From: Solirubrobacterales bacterium
GTDB lineage: Bacteria; Actinomycetota; Thermoleophilia; Solirubrobacterales; Solirubrobacteraceae
Direction: 5' to 3'
Assembly (NCBI GenBank): GCA_013813955.1
Contig: JACCQW010000355.1
Coordinates: 1 to 9,403 of the forward strand
DNA: 9,403 bases
The translations under genes were made by a program, and so were the position numbers. Positions 1 through 5,761 of the stretch are shown here, one piece after another. Numbering within the stretch: position 1 is the first letter of the stretch; each line of letters begins with the position of its first letter. The notes beneath the pieces were generated by a model. That model was not told where the DNA came from. It saw nothing but the letters and a program-made list of their open reading frames with translations, and did not search any database.

Positions 1-405
1 GGCCTTCCCACCGATCCCGGCGGGCAGGCCCAGGCCCCGGCGGGCGCACCCGCCTCCGTCCGCCGCGTCGTCGCCGCCGGGAACGCCATCGCCGGCCTGC
101 CCTACGTCTACGGCGGCGGGCACCGCAGCTTCCGGGCCGACGCCTACGACTGCTCGGGCTCGATCAGCTACGCCCTCGCGGCCGCCGGCCTGCTCTCCTC
201 CCCGCTGACCTCCGGCGGGTTCATGAGCTGGGGCGAGAGCGGGCCCGGCAAGTACATCACCGTCTACGCCGACGAGGGCCACGCCTTCATGATGGTGGGC
301 AACTGGCGCTTCGACACCACCGCCCTGCGCAGCGGCGGCACGCGCTGGACCCGCGGCATGCGCCCCACCGCCGGCCTCGTCGCCCGCCACCCGCCCGGGC
401 TGTAG
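1..405 (+). CDS. NlpC/P60-type cell-wall hydrolase, C-terminal part
   Basis: The frame is open from the first base to TAG at 403-405, so the 5' end lies outside the window and 134 residues are visible. An Ala/Pro/Gly-rich linker (about residues 4-18) is followed by the catalytic module: LPYVYGGGH, then YDCSGS with the presumed nucleophile Cys51 (bases 151-153), then GHAFMMV with the general base His94 (bases 280-282). The fold normally has a third polar residue after this; RFDTT at 103-107 occupies that place, with Asp105 as candidate. In this family these residues form a cysteine-peptidase site that cuts peptide stems of peptidoglycan outside the membrane. A signal peptide or cell-wall-binding repeats would be upstream and cannot be seen. 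The Cys/His order and spacing make the family secure; the exact bond cut is not deducible. The gene is convergent with the crotonase gene, with 4 bases between their stops. Confidence 0.88.
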   Translation, partial: GLPTDPGGQAQAPAGAPASVRRVVAAGNAIAGLPYVYGGGHRSFRADAYDCSGSISYALAAAGLLSSPLTSGGFMSWGESGPGKYITVYADEGHAFMMVGNWRFDTTALRSGGTRWTRGMRPTAGLVARHPPGL

Positions 406-409
406 GCGA

Positions 410-1330
410 TCAGCCCCTGAACGTCGACGGGCCGGCGTCCTCGAACGGCTCGTCGCGCTCGCGCACCGCCTGCCTGAAGCCCACCTCGGCGGCGCGCTGC
501 TGAAAGGCGTGGCCCTCCGCGGTGTGGCGCGCGAGGCCGTCGAAGACCGTGCCCAGCACCTGCGTGGCGTGCAACCCGCGCGACGCGATCTCCTGGTTGA
601 CGAGGAGCTTCATCATCATCAGCTGGTTCAGTGGCATCCGCGCGATGCGTCCCGCGAGCACCTCGACCCGCTCGTCCAGCTCGCCGGGCGCGGGGGCCTC
701 GATCGCCAGCCCCCACTCGACGGCTTCGGCCCCCGAGAGCGCGTCGCCGGTGAACAGCAGGCGCTTGGCGCGCTGCGGGCCGAGACGATGCGCCCACATC
801 GCCGTCGTCGGCGACCCCCAGACACGCGCCGGCGGGTAGCCGATCTTCGCGTCGCTCGCGATGACCAGCAGGTCGGAGCACAGGGCCATGTCCGTCCCCC
901 CGGCCACGCAGAAGCCATGGACCTTGCACACGACCGGCTTGCCGCAGTGAAACAGCGACATGAACGCGCGGACGTTGCGGCTCATCATGGCGTAGTCCAC
1001 CATTGGGTCCCAGGTCGCCGACGGGTCGTGGTTGGCGGCCATGACCACCGGGTCCAGCGGCGACCCGCGGGGCGCCGTGCCCCCCTCCCCCATCTTGCCC
1101 TGGCCCTCCGCACTCTCCACCAGGTCATAGCCGCCGCAGAAGCCCTTGCCGTTGCCCGACAGCACGATCACGTGGACGGCGGGATCGAGGTCGGCATGCT
1201 CCACCATCGCCTCGAGCTCGGTGACCAGGCGCCGCGTGATGGCGTTGCCGCGCTCGGGGCGGTTCAGCGTGATGCGCGCGATCCGCCCGGCCACCTCATA
1301 GGTCATGCTCGCGAGGTCGCCGGGCTGCAT
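410..1330 (-). CDS. Crotonase (enoyl-CoA hydratase/isomerase) family protein, atypical active site
   Basis: 306 residues, somewhat longer than a usual 255-270 residue crotonase. ITLNRPERGNAI (20-31) is the family N-terminal signature. GKGFCGGYDL (61-70) and HGFCVAGGTDMAL (138-150) supply the two oxyanion-hole peptides that bind the acyl-CoA thioester. The extra length is mostly an insertion at about 71-115 after the first of these. The two catalytic glutamates of true hydratases (rat mitochondrial Glu144 and Glu164) align with Asp147 and with Pro167 in YPPARVWG, so simple hydration of 2-enoyl-CoA is doubtful; isomerase, hydrolase or other CoA-thioester chemistry is possible. The start is ATG at 1330; ATG at 1306 (MTYEV) is an alternative and neither has a strong ribosome site. 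It starts 4 bases after the stop of the coiled-coil gene, so the two are probably co-transcribed. Family certain, substrate unknown. Confidence 0.9.
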   Translation of the reverse strand: MQPGDLASMTYEVAGRIARITLNRPERGNAITRRLVTELEAMVEHADLDPAVHVIVLSGNGKGFCGGYDLVESAEGQGKMGEGGTAPRGSPLDPVVMAANHDPSATWDPMVDYAMMSRNVRAFMSLFHCGKPVVCKVHGFCVAGGTDMALCSDLLVIASDAKIGYPPARVWGSPTTAMWAHRLGPQRAKRLLFTGDALSGAEAVEWGLAIEAPAPGELDERVEVLAGRIARMPLNQLMMMKLLVNQEIASRGLHATQVLGTVFDGLARHTAEGHAFQQRAAEVGFRQAVRERDEPFEDAGPSTFRG

Positions 1331-1334
1331 GCGA

Positions 1335-1784
1335 TCAGCTCGGGCTGAACGTGTCCTTCAGCCGCGCCATCGGACCGTCGCTGGGATCGGGCAGCAGCTC
1401 CATGATGCCAGCGACGTCACGCGCCATCTGCTCGATCGGCGGGCGCAGGGCACGGACCTCCTGCTCGGCCGCCCGCAGGCGGGCGTCGAGATCGTCGTGC
1501 AGCTTGTCCATCCGATCCGTGATAGCCGCCTCGAGCTTCGTCAGCTCGGTGACCTTGCGATCGATGCGGTCCAGCGGCGCCCGCAGCGCGCCGATGGAGC
1601 TCAGCAGCCCGCCGGCACGCTCGTCGATGGAGGCCAGGCGCTCGGCGGCGTCGTGCTGCAACGACAGCAGGGCGGACGCGATCGTCTCGATGTCGGTGAC
1701 GACGCGCTGCGGTGCCCGCAGCGGTGCGAGCAGCGTCCCCAGGAGACTCGGCGGCTCCTGGCTGTGAGGCTGGTCTTCGGGCAT
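1335..1784 (-). CDS. Coiled-coil protein of unknown function
   Basis: 149 residues, no signal peptide and no full membrane span. After a polar Pro-rich start (1-12) there is a short amphipathic stretch, SLLGTLLAPLRAPQRVV (13-29). A long helix with heptad-like spacing of Leu/Ile/Val and many charged residues runs from about 30 to 130, broken by RAP (68-70) and RPP (114-116). The C-terminus is short and polar. I do not recognise a named family. The layout would suit a helical-bundle scaffold, perhaps membrane-surface associated. The start at 1784 is well supported: GAGGAG on the minus strand lies about 7 bases upstream. It heads a two-gene unit with the crotonase, and its start is only 16 bases from the GTG that opens the divergent crcB frame, so promoters there must overlap coding sequence. 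Confidence 0.75.
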   Translation of the reverse strand: MPEDQPHSQEPPSLLGTLLAPLRAPQRVVTDIETIASALLSLQHDAAERLASIDERAGGLLSSIGALRAPLDRIDRKVTELTKLEAAITDRMDKLHDDLDARLRAAEQEVRALRPPIEQMARDVAGIMELLPDPSDGPMARLKDTFSPS

Positions 1785-1800
1785 CCGGCGTCTCCTCGCG

Positions 1801-2205
1801 GTGGTGGGGTGCCGGAAAGCCTACGCCGCCGCCTATCGTGCCGCCATCGACCGCCGAACGCTCTTTGCCGTCTTCGCCGGCGGCTGCCTCGGGACGCTCA
1901 TCCGAGCGGGGCTCCTCGAGGCCCTGCCGCCTGATCCGGGCCAGTGGCCGTGGCCGACGTTCGCGGCCAACGCGATCGGCACCTTCGCGCTCGGTCTGCT
2001 GACCGCGCGGCCACCGGCCTCGCCTCACGGACACGCGCTGTGGTCCACCGGCTTCTGCGGTGCGCTCACGACATTCTCGACGCTGCAGCTCGAGCTGTTC
2101 GACATGCTCGAGGCGGGCGACGTCGCGCTGGCCGCGGGCTACGCGGGCGCGAGCCTGGTGGCGGGCCTCGCCGCCGTCGCGCTGGGCCTGAGGAGCGCAC
2201 GGTGA
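1801..2205 (+). CDS. crcB: CrcB/FluC fluoride channel subunit, first of a pair
   Basis: 134 residues from GTG 1801. FluC proteins are small four-helix membrane subunits that dimerise into a double-barrelled fluoride exporter. Family marks are GGCLGTLIR (27-35, helix 1), FAANAIGTFALG (54-65, helix 2, with the conserved pore Asn57), and GFCGALTTFST (84-94, helix 3 break with the Phe-box and the TTFST sodium/pore segment). Helix 4 is about 108-130. The start is uncertain. The 19 residues before helix 1 (MVGCRKAYAAAYRAAIDRR) are longer than usual, and no ribosome site precedes 1801 or GTG 1804. A -10-like TATCGT at 1834-1839 followed 6 bases later by in-frame ATC 1846 would give a protein of normal length beginning (M)DRRTLF. 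The last four bases overlap the next gene (GTGA). Confidence 0.9.
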   Translation: MVGCRKAYAAAYRAAIDRRTLFAVFAGGCLGTLIRAGLLEALPPDPGQWPWPTFAANAIGTFALGLLTARPPASPHGHALWSTGFCGALTTFSTLQLELFDMLEAGDVALAAGYAGASLVAGLAAVALGLRSAR

Positions 2206-2567
2206 CGCTGCTGACCTGGATCGCCGCGGGCGCCATCGGGGGCCTGGGCGCCGTGCTGCGAGCCGTGGTCGACCACGAGGTGTCGGCCCGGATGCGCGGC
2301 GTGCTGCCACTTGGCATCCTCGCGGTCAACCTCAGCGGAGCCCTGGCCATCGGCCTGCTCGCCGGCCTGGAGGCGGGCGGCGACACGGCGCTGCTCGCCG
2401 GCACCGCGCTGCTGGGCTCCTACACGACGTTCTCGACCTGGATGCTGCAGGCCTGGGCGCTGGACCGCGGCGGGCGGCGCGACGCGGCCGTGGCGTACCT
2501 GACGATCAGCCTCGTGCTCGGGCTGGGCGCGGTCGCGCTCGGCCACGCGACCGGCGCCGCGCTGTAG
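2202..2567 (+). CDS. crcB: CrcB/FluC fluoride channel subunit, second of a pair
   Basis: 121 residues. It starts at GTG 2202, which overlaps the TGA of the first subunit (GTGA), with AGGAG at 2191-2195 spaced 6 bases from the start, so translation is very likely coupled. Family marks: GAIGGLGAVLR (10-20, helix 1), LAVNLSGALAIG (40-51, helix 2, conserved Asn43), LLGSYTTFSTWM (70-81, helix 3 break and pore segment), and helix 4 at about 96-115. In bacteria with two adjacent crcB genes the products may form heterodimers; coupled translation here points to equal amounts and joint assembly. Both copies keep Asn in helix 2 and TTFST in helix 3, so neither looks degenerate. The product would expel fluoride across the cytoplasmic membrane. 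No fluoride riboswitch could be recognised upstream of the pair. Confidence 0.93.
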   Translation: MTLLTWIAAGAIGGLGAVLRAVVDHEVSARMRGVLPLGILAVNLSGALAIGLLAGLEAGGDTALLAGTALLGSYTTFSTWMLQAWALDRGGRRDAAVAYLTISLVLGLGAVALGHATGAAL

Positions 2568-2589
2568 ATCCCTCGCGGATCGTGTCGGT

Positions 2590-2607
2590 TGCGGTCCGGA
2601 GTCCGCA
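2590..2607. terminator. Possible terminator hairpin after the crcB pair
   Basis: TGCGG (2590-2594) pairs with CCGCA (2603-2607) around an 8-base loop. It lies between the convergent crcB pair and the metal regulator gene. There is no T-run, and a stem this short is common by chance at high GC, so this is weak. Confidence 0.3.
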
Positions 2608-2628
2608 TGGGTCCTGGTGCGCTTCCCC

Positions 2629-2641
2629 GCCGCGTAGCGGC
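2629..2641. terminator. Possible terminator hairpin at the 3' end of the metal operon
   Basis: GCCGC (2629-2633) and GCGGC (2637-2641) form a 5-bp stem with loop GTA. It sits 5 bases past the regulator stop on the minus strand and 61 bases past the second crcB stop on the plus strand, so it could serve either direction. No T-run follows. Confidence 0.3.
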
Positions 2642-2646
2642 CGCGG

Positions 2647-3336
2647 TCAGTCCTGCTCGTCGAGCTGGACTCGCATCGCGCGCGCCAGCGTGCCGCCGAG
2701 CACGTGCTCGCGCCGGCCGAAGCGCACCGTCAGCGGACCGCCGAAGGGCTGGCGGTCGACGATCGCGAACGGCGCGCCGATCATGATCCCGCGATTGCAC
2801 AGATAGCGCAGCATCGCCGGGTCGGAGTCCGAGACGCGCACGAAGCTCCCGGTCACGCCGGCCGGCGCGGAGTCAAGGCTCTGAGTCTCCTCCTCCTCGA
2901 GCACGAGGTCGCGGTCGGGGATCGGGTCGCCGTGCGGGTCGTGGGTCGGGTCGCCGAGCTTGGCGGCGATGCGCGCTTCGAGGTCCTCGGAGAGGACGTG
3001 CTCGAGCGCCTCGGCCTCCTCGTGCACGCGGTCCCACGGCACGTCGAGGTGCTCGGCGAGGTACAGCTCCAGCAGGCGGTGGTGGCGCATCGTCTCCAGC
3101 GCGACGCGCTCGCCCTCCGGCGTCAGCCGGACGCCGTGGTAGCGCTCGTGCACCGCCAGGCCCAGCTCGGCGAGCTTCTTGACCATCGCCGACGCCGACG
3201 CCGCGGTGACGCCGCAGCGCTCGGCCAGCGCGGTCGTCGTCACGGGCTGGCCGCCTGCGCGGCGCTGCAGCGAGTAGATCGCCTTGGCGTAGTCCTCGAC
3301 GGCGTGGCTGCGCCCGTTGGGCGACGCGGTGGCCAT
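2647..3336 (-). CDS. DtxR/MntR-family metal-dependent repressor
   Basis: 229 residues. Domains in order: winged helix (about 10-75, recognition region TTALAERCGVTAASASAMVKKL at 34-55), metal-binding and dimerisation helices (about 76-150), and a C-terminal FeoA/SH3-like domain (about 153-223, with GVTGSFVRV and NRGIMIGAPFAI). Residues aligning with metal ligands are Asp15, His86, Glu109, Glu112 and His113, plus Glu90 and His105 at the DtxR ancillary site. DtxR has Met10 and Cys102 where this protein has Asp15 and Glu109; Asp and Glu at those places are the hallmark of manganese-type MntR. Lys18 replaces the Glu11 of Bacillus MntR. Such proteins repress uptake genes when loaded with metal. The start is ATG 3336, sharing one base with the transporter stop (TGATG); GGTGAG lies 6 bases upstream. 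As last gene of the operon it probably regulates its own promoter near 5660. Confidence 0.92.
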   Translation of the reverse strand: MATASPNGRSHAVEDYAKAIYSLQRRAGGQPVTTTALAERCGVTAASASAMVKKLAELGLAVHERYHGVRLTPEGERVALETMRHHRLLELYLAEHLDVPWDRVHEEAEALEHVLSEDLEARIAAKLGDPTHDPHGDPIPDRDLVLEEEETQSLDSAPAGVTGSFVRVSDSDPAMLRYLCNRGIMIGAPFAIVDRQPFGGPLTVRFGRREHVLGGTLARAMRVQLDEQD

Positions 3337-4556
3337 CAGACGCTCACCAGCAGCCCGGTCGCGAACATCAGCGCCATGCCGGCCAGCAGTCCGCCGACGG
3401 CCCGGGGGTGCAGCGTGCGCCCGTGGTCGTCGCGCAGCGTCGGCATCAGCTGGACGATCACCTGGGCGATCGCGCCCGCGCCGGCGCCGAACAGGAAGGC
3501 GGCGACGCTCGTGTTGAACGCCGACGCACCGATCCACGCACCCAGCACCGCGGGGCCGCCGGCGATGAGGCCCAGCGTGATCAGGCGACCGAGGGAGGGG
3601 CCGGTCCGTGCCACCGGGGCGACGATGGCCAGGCCCTCCGTCGTGTTGTGCAGCGCGAAGCCGACGACGAGAAAGGCCCCCAGCGCCAGTGCGCCCGTGG
3701 CGTAGGCGGTGCCGATCGCCAGCCCCTCACCGAGGTTGTGCAGGCCGATGCCCACCGCGATGAGCAGGGCGAGGCTCCCGCCGCTTGCGCCAGCGCGCTC
3801 GCTGCGTTGCCGGCGGCCCTCCAGCCAGGCGCTCACACCGGTCAGCGACAGGTACGCGACGGCCGCCCCGATGAGCACGAGCGCCGCGCCGCCGAAGGCC
3901 TGTGAGCCCTGGCCGGCGAGCTCGAGGCCCTCCAGTGTGGCGTCGATGCCCAGAAAGGCCAGCAGCCCGACGGTGAGCGCCATCACCATGCGCAGCCACG
4001 ACGGCGGGATCCGGCGCACCCACGGCAGCCACAGCATGCCCAGCGCGACGGGGATCACGCCGACGTAGATCCCCAGCAGCGCCATCAGCCCGTAGAAGCT
4101 GAGGTCCGTCTCGGGGGTCTGGACCGCGGCCTCGACGGCGTGCGCGATCGTCGCGCCGGTCGAGGTCAGCAGGCCGATCTCGTAGTTCTCGCCCTCGATC
4201 CACGGCTGCCGGACGACGACCTGCTCGGACTCCAGGCGGCCGATCGGCTCATCGGCGCCGTCGAAGGACACGAACGCGTCGTTGACGATGACCTGCGCGA
4301 TCGAGACGGCATCGGGGCCGTCGTTGCGGACCGTGAGCTCGATGACGCCGGGGCGCAGCTCGGTGCGCTCGACCGCCAGCTCCTCGACGAGCGGCCCGCG
4401 CCGCTCGCCCAGGCCGGGCCCGTCGAGCGCGGCGAACGCGCCGACGGCGGCGACGATGAGCAGCAGCGGGATGACGCCGAGCACCCAGCCCGGCAGGCGT
4501 CGCTCGGCGCCGCCGCGCTCGCGGCCCAGCTCGCCGGTGGCGCCGCGTGCCTCCAT
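3336..4556 (-). CDS. ZIP-family metal transporter with N-terminal extracytoplasmic domain
   Basis: 406 residues. After a basic cytoplasmic start, one helix (about 24-44) leads to a soluble segment of about 100 residues (45-152) rich in beta-type repeats such as GVIELTVRNDG. This looks like a cupredoxin- or Ig-like sandwich, but it lacks a Cys/His/Met copper set (only His139 is seen). The ZIP core follows (153-406): paired helices, a charged loop (about 246-258), then the metal-site helices HNLGEGLAIG (273-277 give His, Asn, Glu) and HNTTEGLAIV (303-307 give the same). ZIP proteins move Zn, Fe(II) or Mn(II), usually into the cytoplasm. The usual Pro of HNxPEG is missing in both motifs (HNLGEG and HNTTEG). 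The start ATG 4556 has AAGGAG 5 bases upstream and shares a base with the oxidase stop. The direction of transport and the ion are inferred from family and neighbours only. Confidence 0.9.
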   Translation of the reverse strand: MEARGATGELGRERGGAERRLPGWVLGVIPLLLIVAAVGAFAALDGPGLGERRGPLVEELAVERTELRPGVIELTVRNDGPDAVSIAQVIVNDAFVSFDGADEPIGRLESEQVVVRQPWIEGENYEIGLLTSTGATIAHAVEAAVQTPETDLSFYGLMALLGIYVGVIPVALGMLWLPWVRRIPPSWLRMVMALTVGLLAFLGIDATLEGLELAGQGSQAFGGAALVLIGAAVAYLSLTGVSAWLEGRRQRSERAGASGGSLALLIAVGIGLHNLGEGLAIGTAYATGALALGAFLVVGFALHNTTEGLAIVAPVARTGPSLGRLITLGLIAGGPAVLGAWIGASAFNTSVAAFLFGAGAGAIAQVIVQLMPTLRDDHGRTLHPRAVGGLLAGMALMFATGLLVSV

Positions 4557-5653
4557 CAGGGCTCCTTGCGCGGCTCGATGCGGCACAGCGCGTCGCGGTT
4601 GCCGGGCTCGCAGACCTCGAAGAACGACATCCAGCCAAGCTCGGCGAACTCCGACTGGTGGGCGTGGAACATGAACTTGCCCGTGTGCGGGAAGCGCATC
4701 TCGAGGATGCCGCGCTGGCCCTGGCACTGCATGACGGTGTCGGTGAATTCCGTCGGCTTCAGCGACGTCCCCGTCGGGAAGTAGTCGAAGAAGTTGCCGT
4801 GCAGGTGAAACGAGTTGATCAGGTCGTACTCGAGCGCGTTGACGAGGTAGACGCGCACGAGCTCGTCGCGCACGACCTGGATCGGCCGGTTCATGTAGGC
4901 GAAGCCGATGGTGTTGACGGCGTAGACCTCGTTGGCGCGGTCGAAGTTGGTGTCGAAGCCGTTCATGACCATGACGAGCTCGTCGGCCTCCGGGCGGCCA
5001 GCCTTGGGGTCGACGATGAACGTGCCGTACATGCCCTTGGCGATGTGCTCGGCCAGCGGCCGGACGTGGCAGTGGTACAGGTGCAGGCCGAACGGCTCGG
5101 CGTCGAACTCGTAGACGGTCTCCTCGCCGGGTGCGATCTCGCCCGCGCCCAGGCCGGCCACGCCGTCCATCGCAGCGGTGTGGATGCCGTGGAAGTGCAT
5201 CGTGTGCGGGTGCCGGCCGCCGTTGACGAAGCGGATGCGCAGGCGGTCGCCCTCGGTGGCTCTCAGCGTCGGCCCCGGGATGCGGCCGTTGAACGACCAG
5301 GCCGGGAACTTGATCCCGGGCGCCACCTCAACCTCCTGCTCGCTCGCCGACAGCGTCCATTCGCGCAGCGTGCGCCCGTCGGGCAGCTTCGACGTCTTGC
5401 CGTAGTCGAAGTCGCGGACGATCTCGTGGGGGTCGAAGCCGTTGGCCTCGTGATCGACCTCGCCGCCGCGGAAGCTCGCGTGGCCGCCGTGCCCGGCGGT
5501 ACCGCCGCCGTGATCGCCGGCGCGCCCCGGAGCGGCGGCAGCGGCGGTCGCGGTCGCGGTCGGCTGTCCGATCGCGCCGTGCAGCGCAGCGGCGCCCAGC
5601 CCGAGGGCCGGAACCCCCCCGGCAAGCAGCCTGCGTCGAGTAAGTTGGTCCAC
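4556..5653 (-). CDS. Tat-exported two-domain multicopper oxidase
   Basis: 365 residues from GTG 5653. The N-terminus TRRRLLAGG (5-13) and the Ala/Gly-rich stretch to about 40 form a twin-arginine signal; a Gly/His-rich linker (about 46-77, with DHGGG and HGGH) follows. Domain 1 carries HFHG (153-156), then HCH (194-196) with His203 and Met208, a full type 1 copper set around Cys195. Domain 2 has HLHG (283-286) and HAH (330-332), but no Cys, so it supplies trinuclear-cluster histidines only. This is the two-domain layout with blue copper in the first domain. Cys348 and Cys357 could form a disulfide. Such enzymes oxidise metals or phenols with O2 outside the membrane; a ZIP transporter and a metal regulator in the same operon favour a metal substrate (Fe or Mn), which is inference. 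Nitrite reduction is a weaker alternative. The frame is open to 5962, but the Tat signal and promoter position favour GTG 5653. Confidence 0.92.
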   Translation of the reverse strand: MDQLTRRRLLAGGVPALGLGAAALHGAIGQPTATATAAAAAPGRAGDHGGGTAGHGGHASFRGGEVDHEANGFDPHEIVRDFDYGKTSKLPDGRTLREWTLSASEQEVEVAPGIKFPAWSFNGRIPGPTLRATEGDRLRIRFVNGGRHPHTMHFHGIHTAAMDGVAGLGAGEIAPGEETVYEFDAEPFGLHLYHCHVRPLAEHIAKGMYGTFIVDPKAGRPEADELVMVMNGFDTNFDRANEVYAVNTIGFAYMNRPIQVVRDELVRVYLVNALEYDLINSFHLHGNFFDYFPTGTSLKPTEFTDTVMQCQGQRGILEMRFPHTGKFMFHAHQSEFAELGWMSFFEVCEPGNRDALCRIEPRKEP

Positions 5654-5678
5654 GACCGAGATTATGGCACAACTAACT
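5639..5678. repeat. Imperfect inverted repeat over the oxidase start, candidate operator
   Basis: AGTAAGTTG (5639-5647) and CAACTAACT (5670-5678) are complementary at 8 of 9 positions and separated by 22 bases, about three helical turns centre to centre. One arm lies in the first codons of the oxidase gene and the other just upstream of its -10 element. It resembles the TTAG/CTAA half-sites of DtxR-type operators but is not a full 19-base DtxR box. It is the only clearly AT-rich patch nearby. Binding by the operon's own regulator, or by the divergent response regulator, is a guess. Confidence 0.35.
5661..5666 (-). promoter_or_regulatory. -10 element of the oxidase-ZIP-regulator operon
   Basis: On the minus strand the element reads CATAAT and ends 7 bases before GTG 5653. 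Transcription would then start at or next to the start codon, giving a leaderless mRNA, which is common in actinomycetes. No ribosome site precedes this GTG, which agrees. No convincing -35 hexamer is seen at 16-18 bases, as expected for a promoter needing an activator or relying on an extended -10. Confidence 0.5.
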
Positions 5679-5749
5679 TTCGGTCGCCGCAGGGCCAACT
5701 TCTCTGCGACGCGCCCCGGCTCCGTAGCACTTCGGCAACACCTGGGGCC

Positions 5750-5755
5750 TAGTCT
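5750..5755 (+). promoter_or_regulatory. Possible -10 element of the two-component operon
   Basis: TAGTCT fits TAnnnT and is followed 6 bases later by ATG 5762, so a leaderless transcript starting on that ATG is possible. No good -35 is present. If this is right, the long start of the response regulator (5762) is used rather than ATG 5813. Confidence 0.3.
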
Positions 5756-5761
5756 GGGCCC

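Noticed and set aside
509..1348. Plus-strand open frame (279 codons) opposite the crotonase gene
   Set aside because: Arg/His/Val-rich shadow with no motifs; the minus-strand crotonase has all family signatures.
1600..1860. Fluoride riboswitch upstream of the crcB pair
   Set aside because: The sequence is occupied by the coiled-coil gene, and no aptamer-like pseudoknot pattern could be recognised by eye.
3337..3537. In-frame upstream extension of the metal regulator to 3537
   Set aside because: It overlaps the transporter C-terminus and gives Arg-rich sequence; ATG 3336 has a ribosome site and a normal family start.
4557..4727. In-frame upstream extension of the ZIP gene to 4727
   Set aside because: The extra 57 residues are an out-of-frame reading of the oxidase C-terminus; ATG 4556 has AAGGAG at good spacing.
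5654..5700. Classical 19-base DtxR/IdeR box upstream of the oxidase
   Set aside because: Best alignment around GTTAG matches only about 9 of 19 consensus positions, with one good half-site; kept only as a weak inverted-repeat candidate.
4547..5752. Long plus-strand open frame (401 codons) opposite the oxidase gene
   Set aside because: It is the shadow of the oxidase, whose copper motifs, Tat signal and operon fit are clear; the antisense product is Val/Asp/Arg-rich with no motif. Long antisense frames are usual at this GC content.
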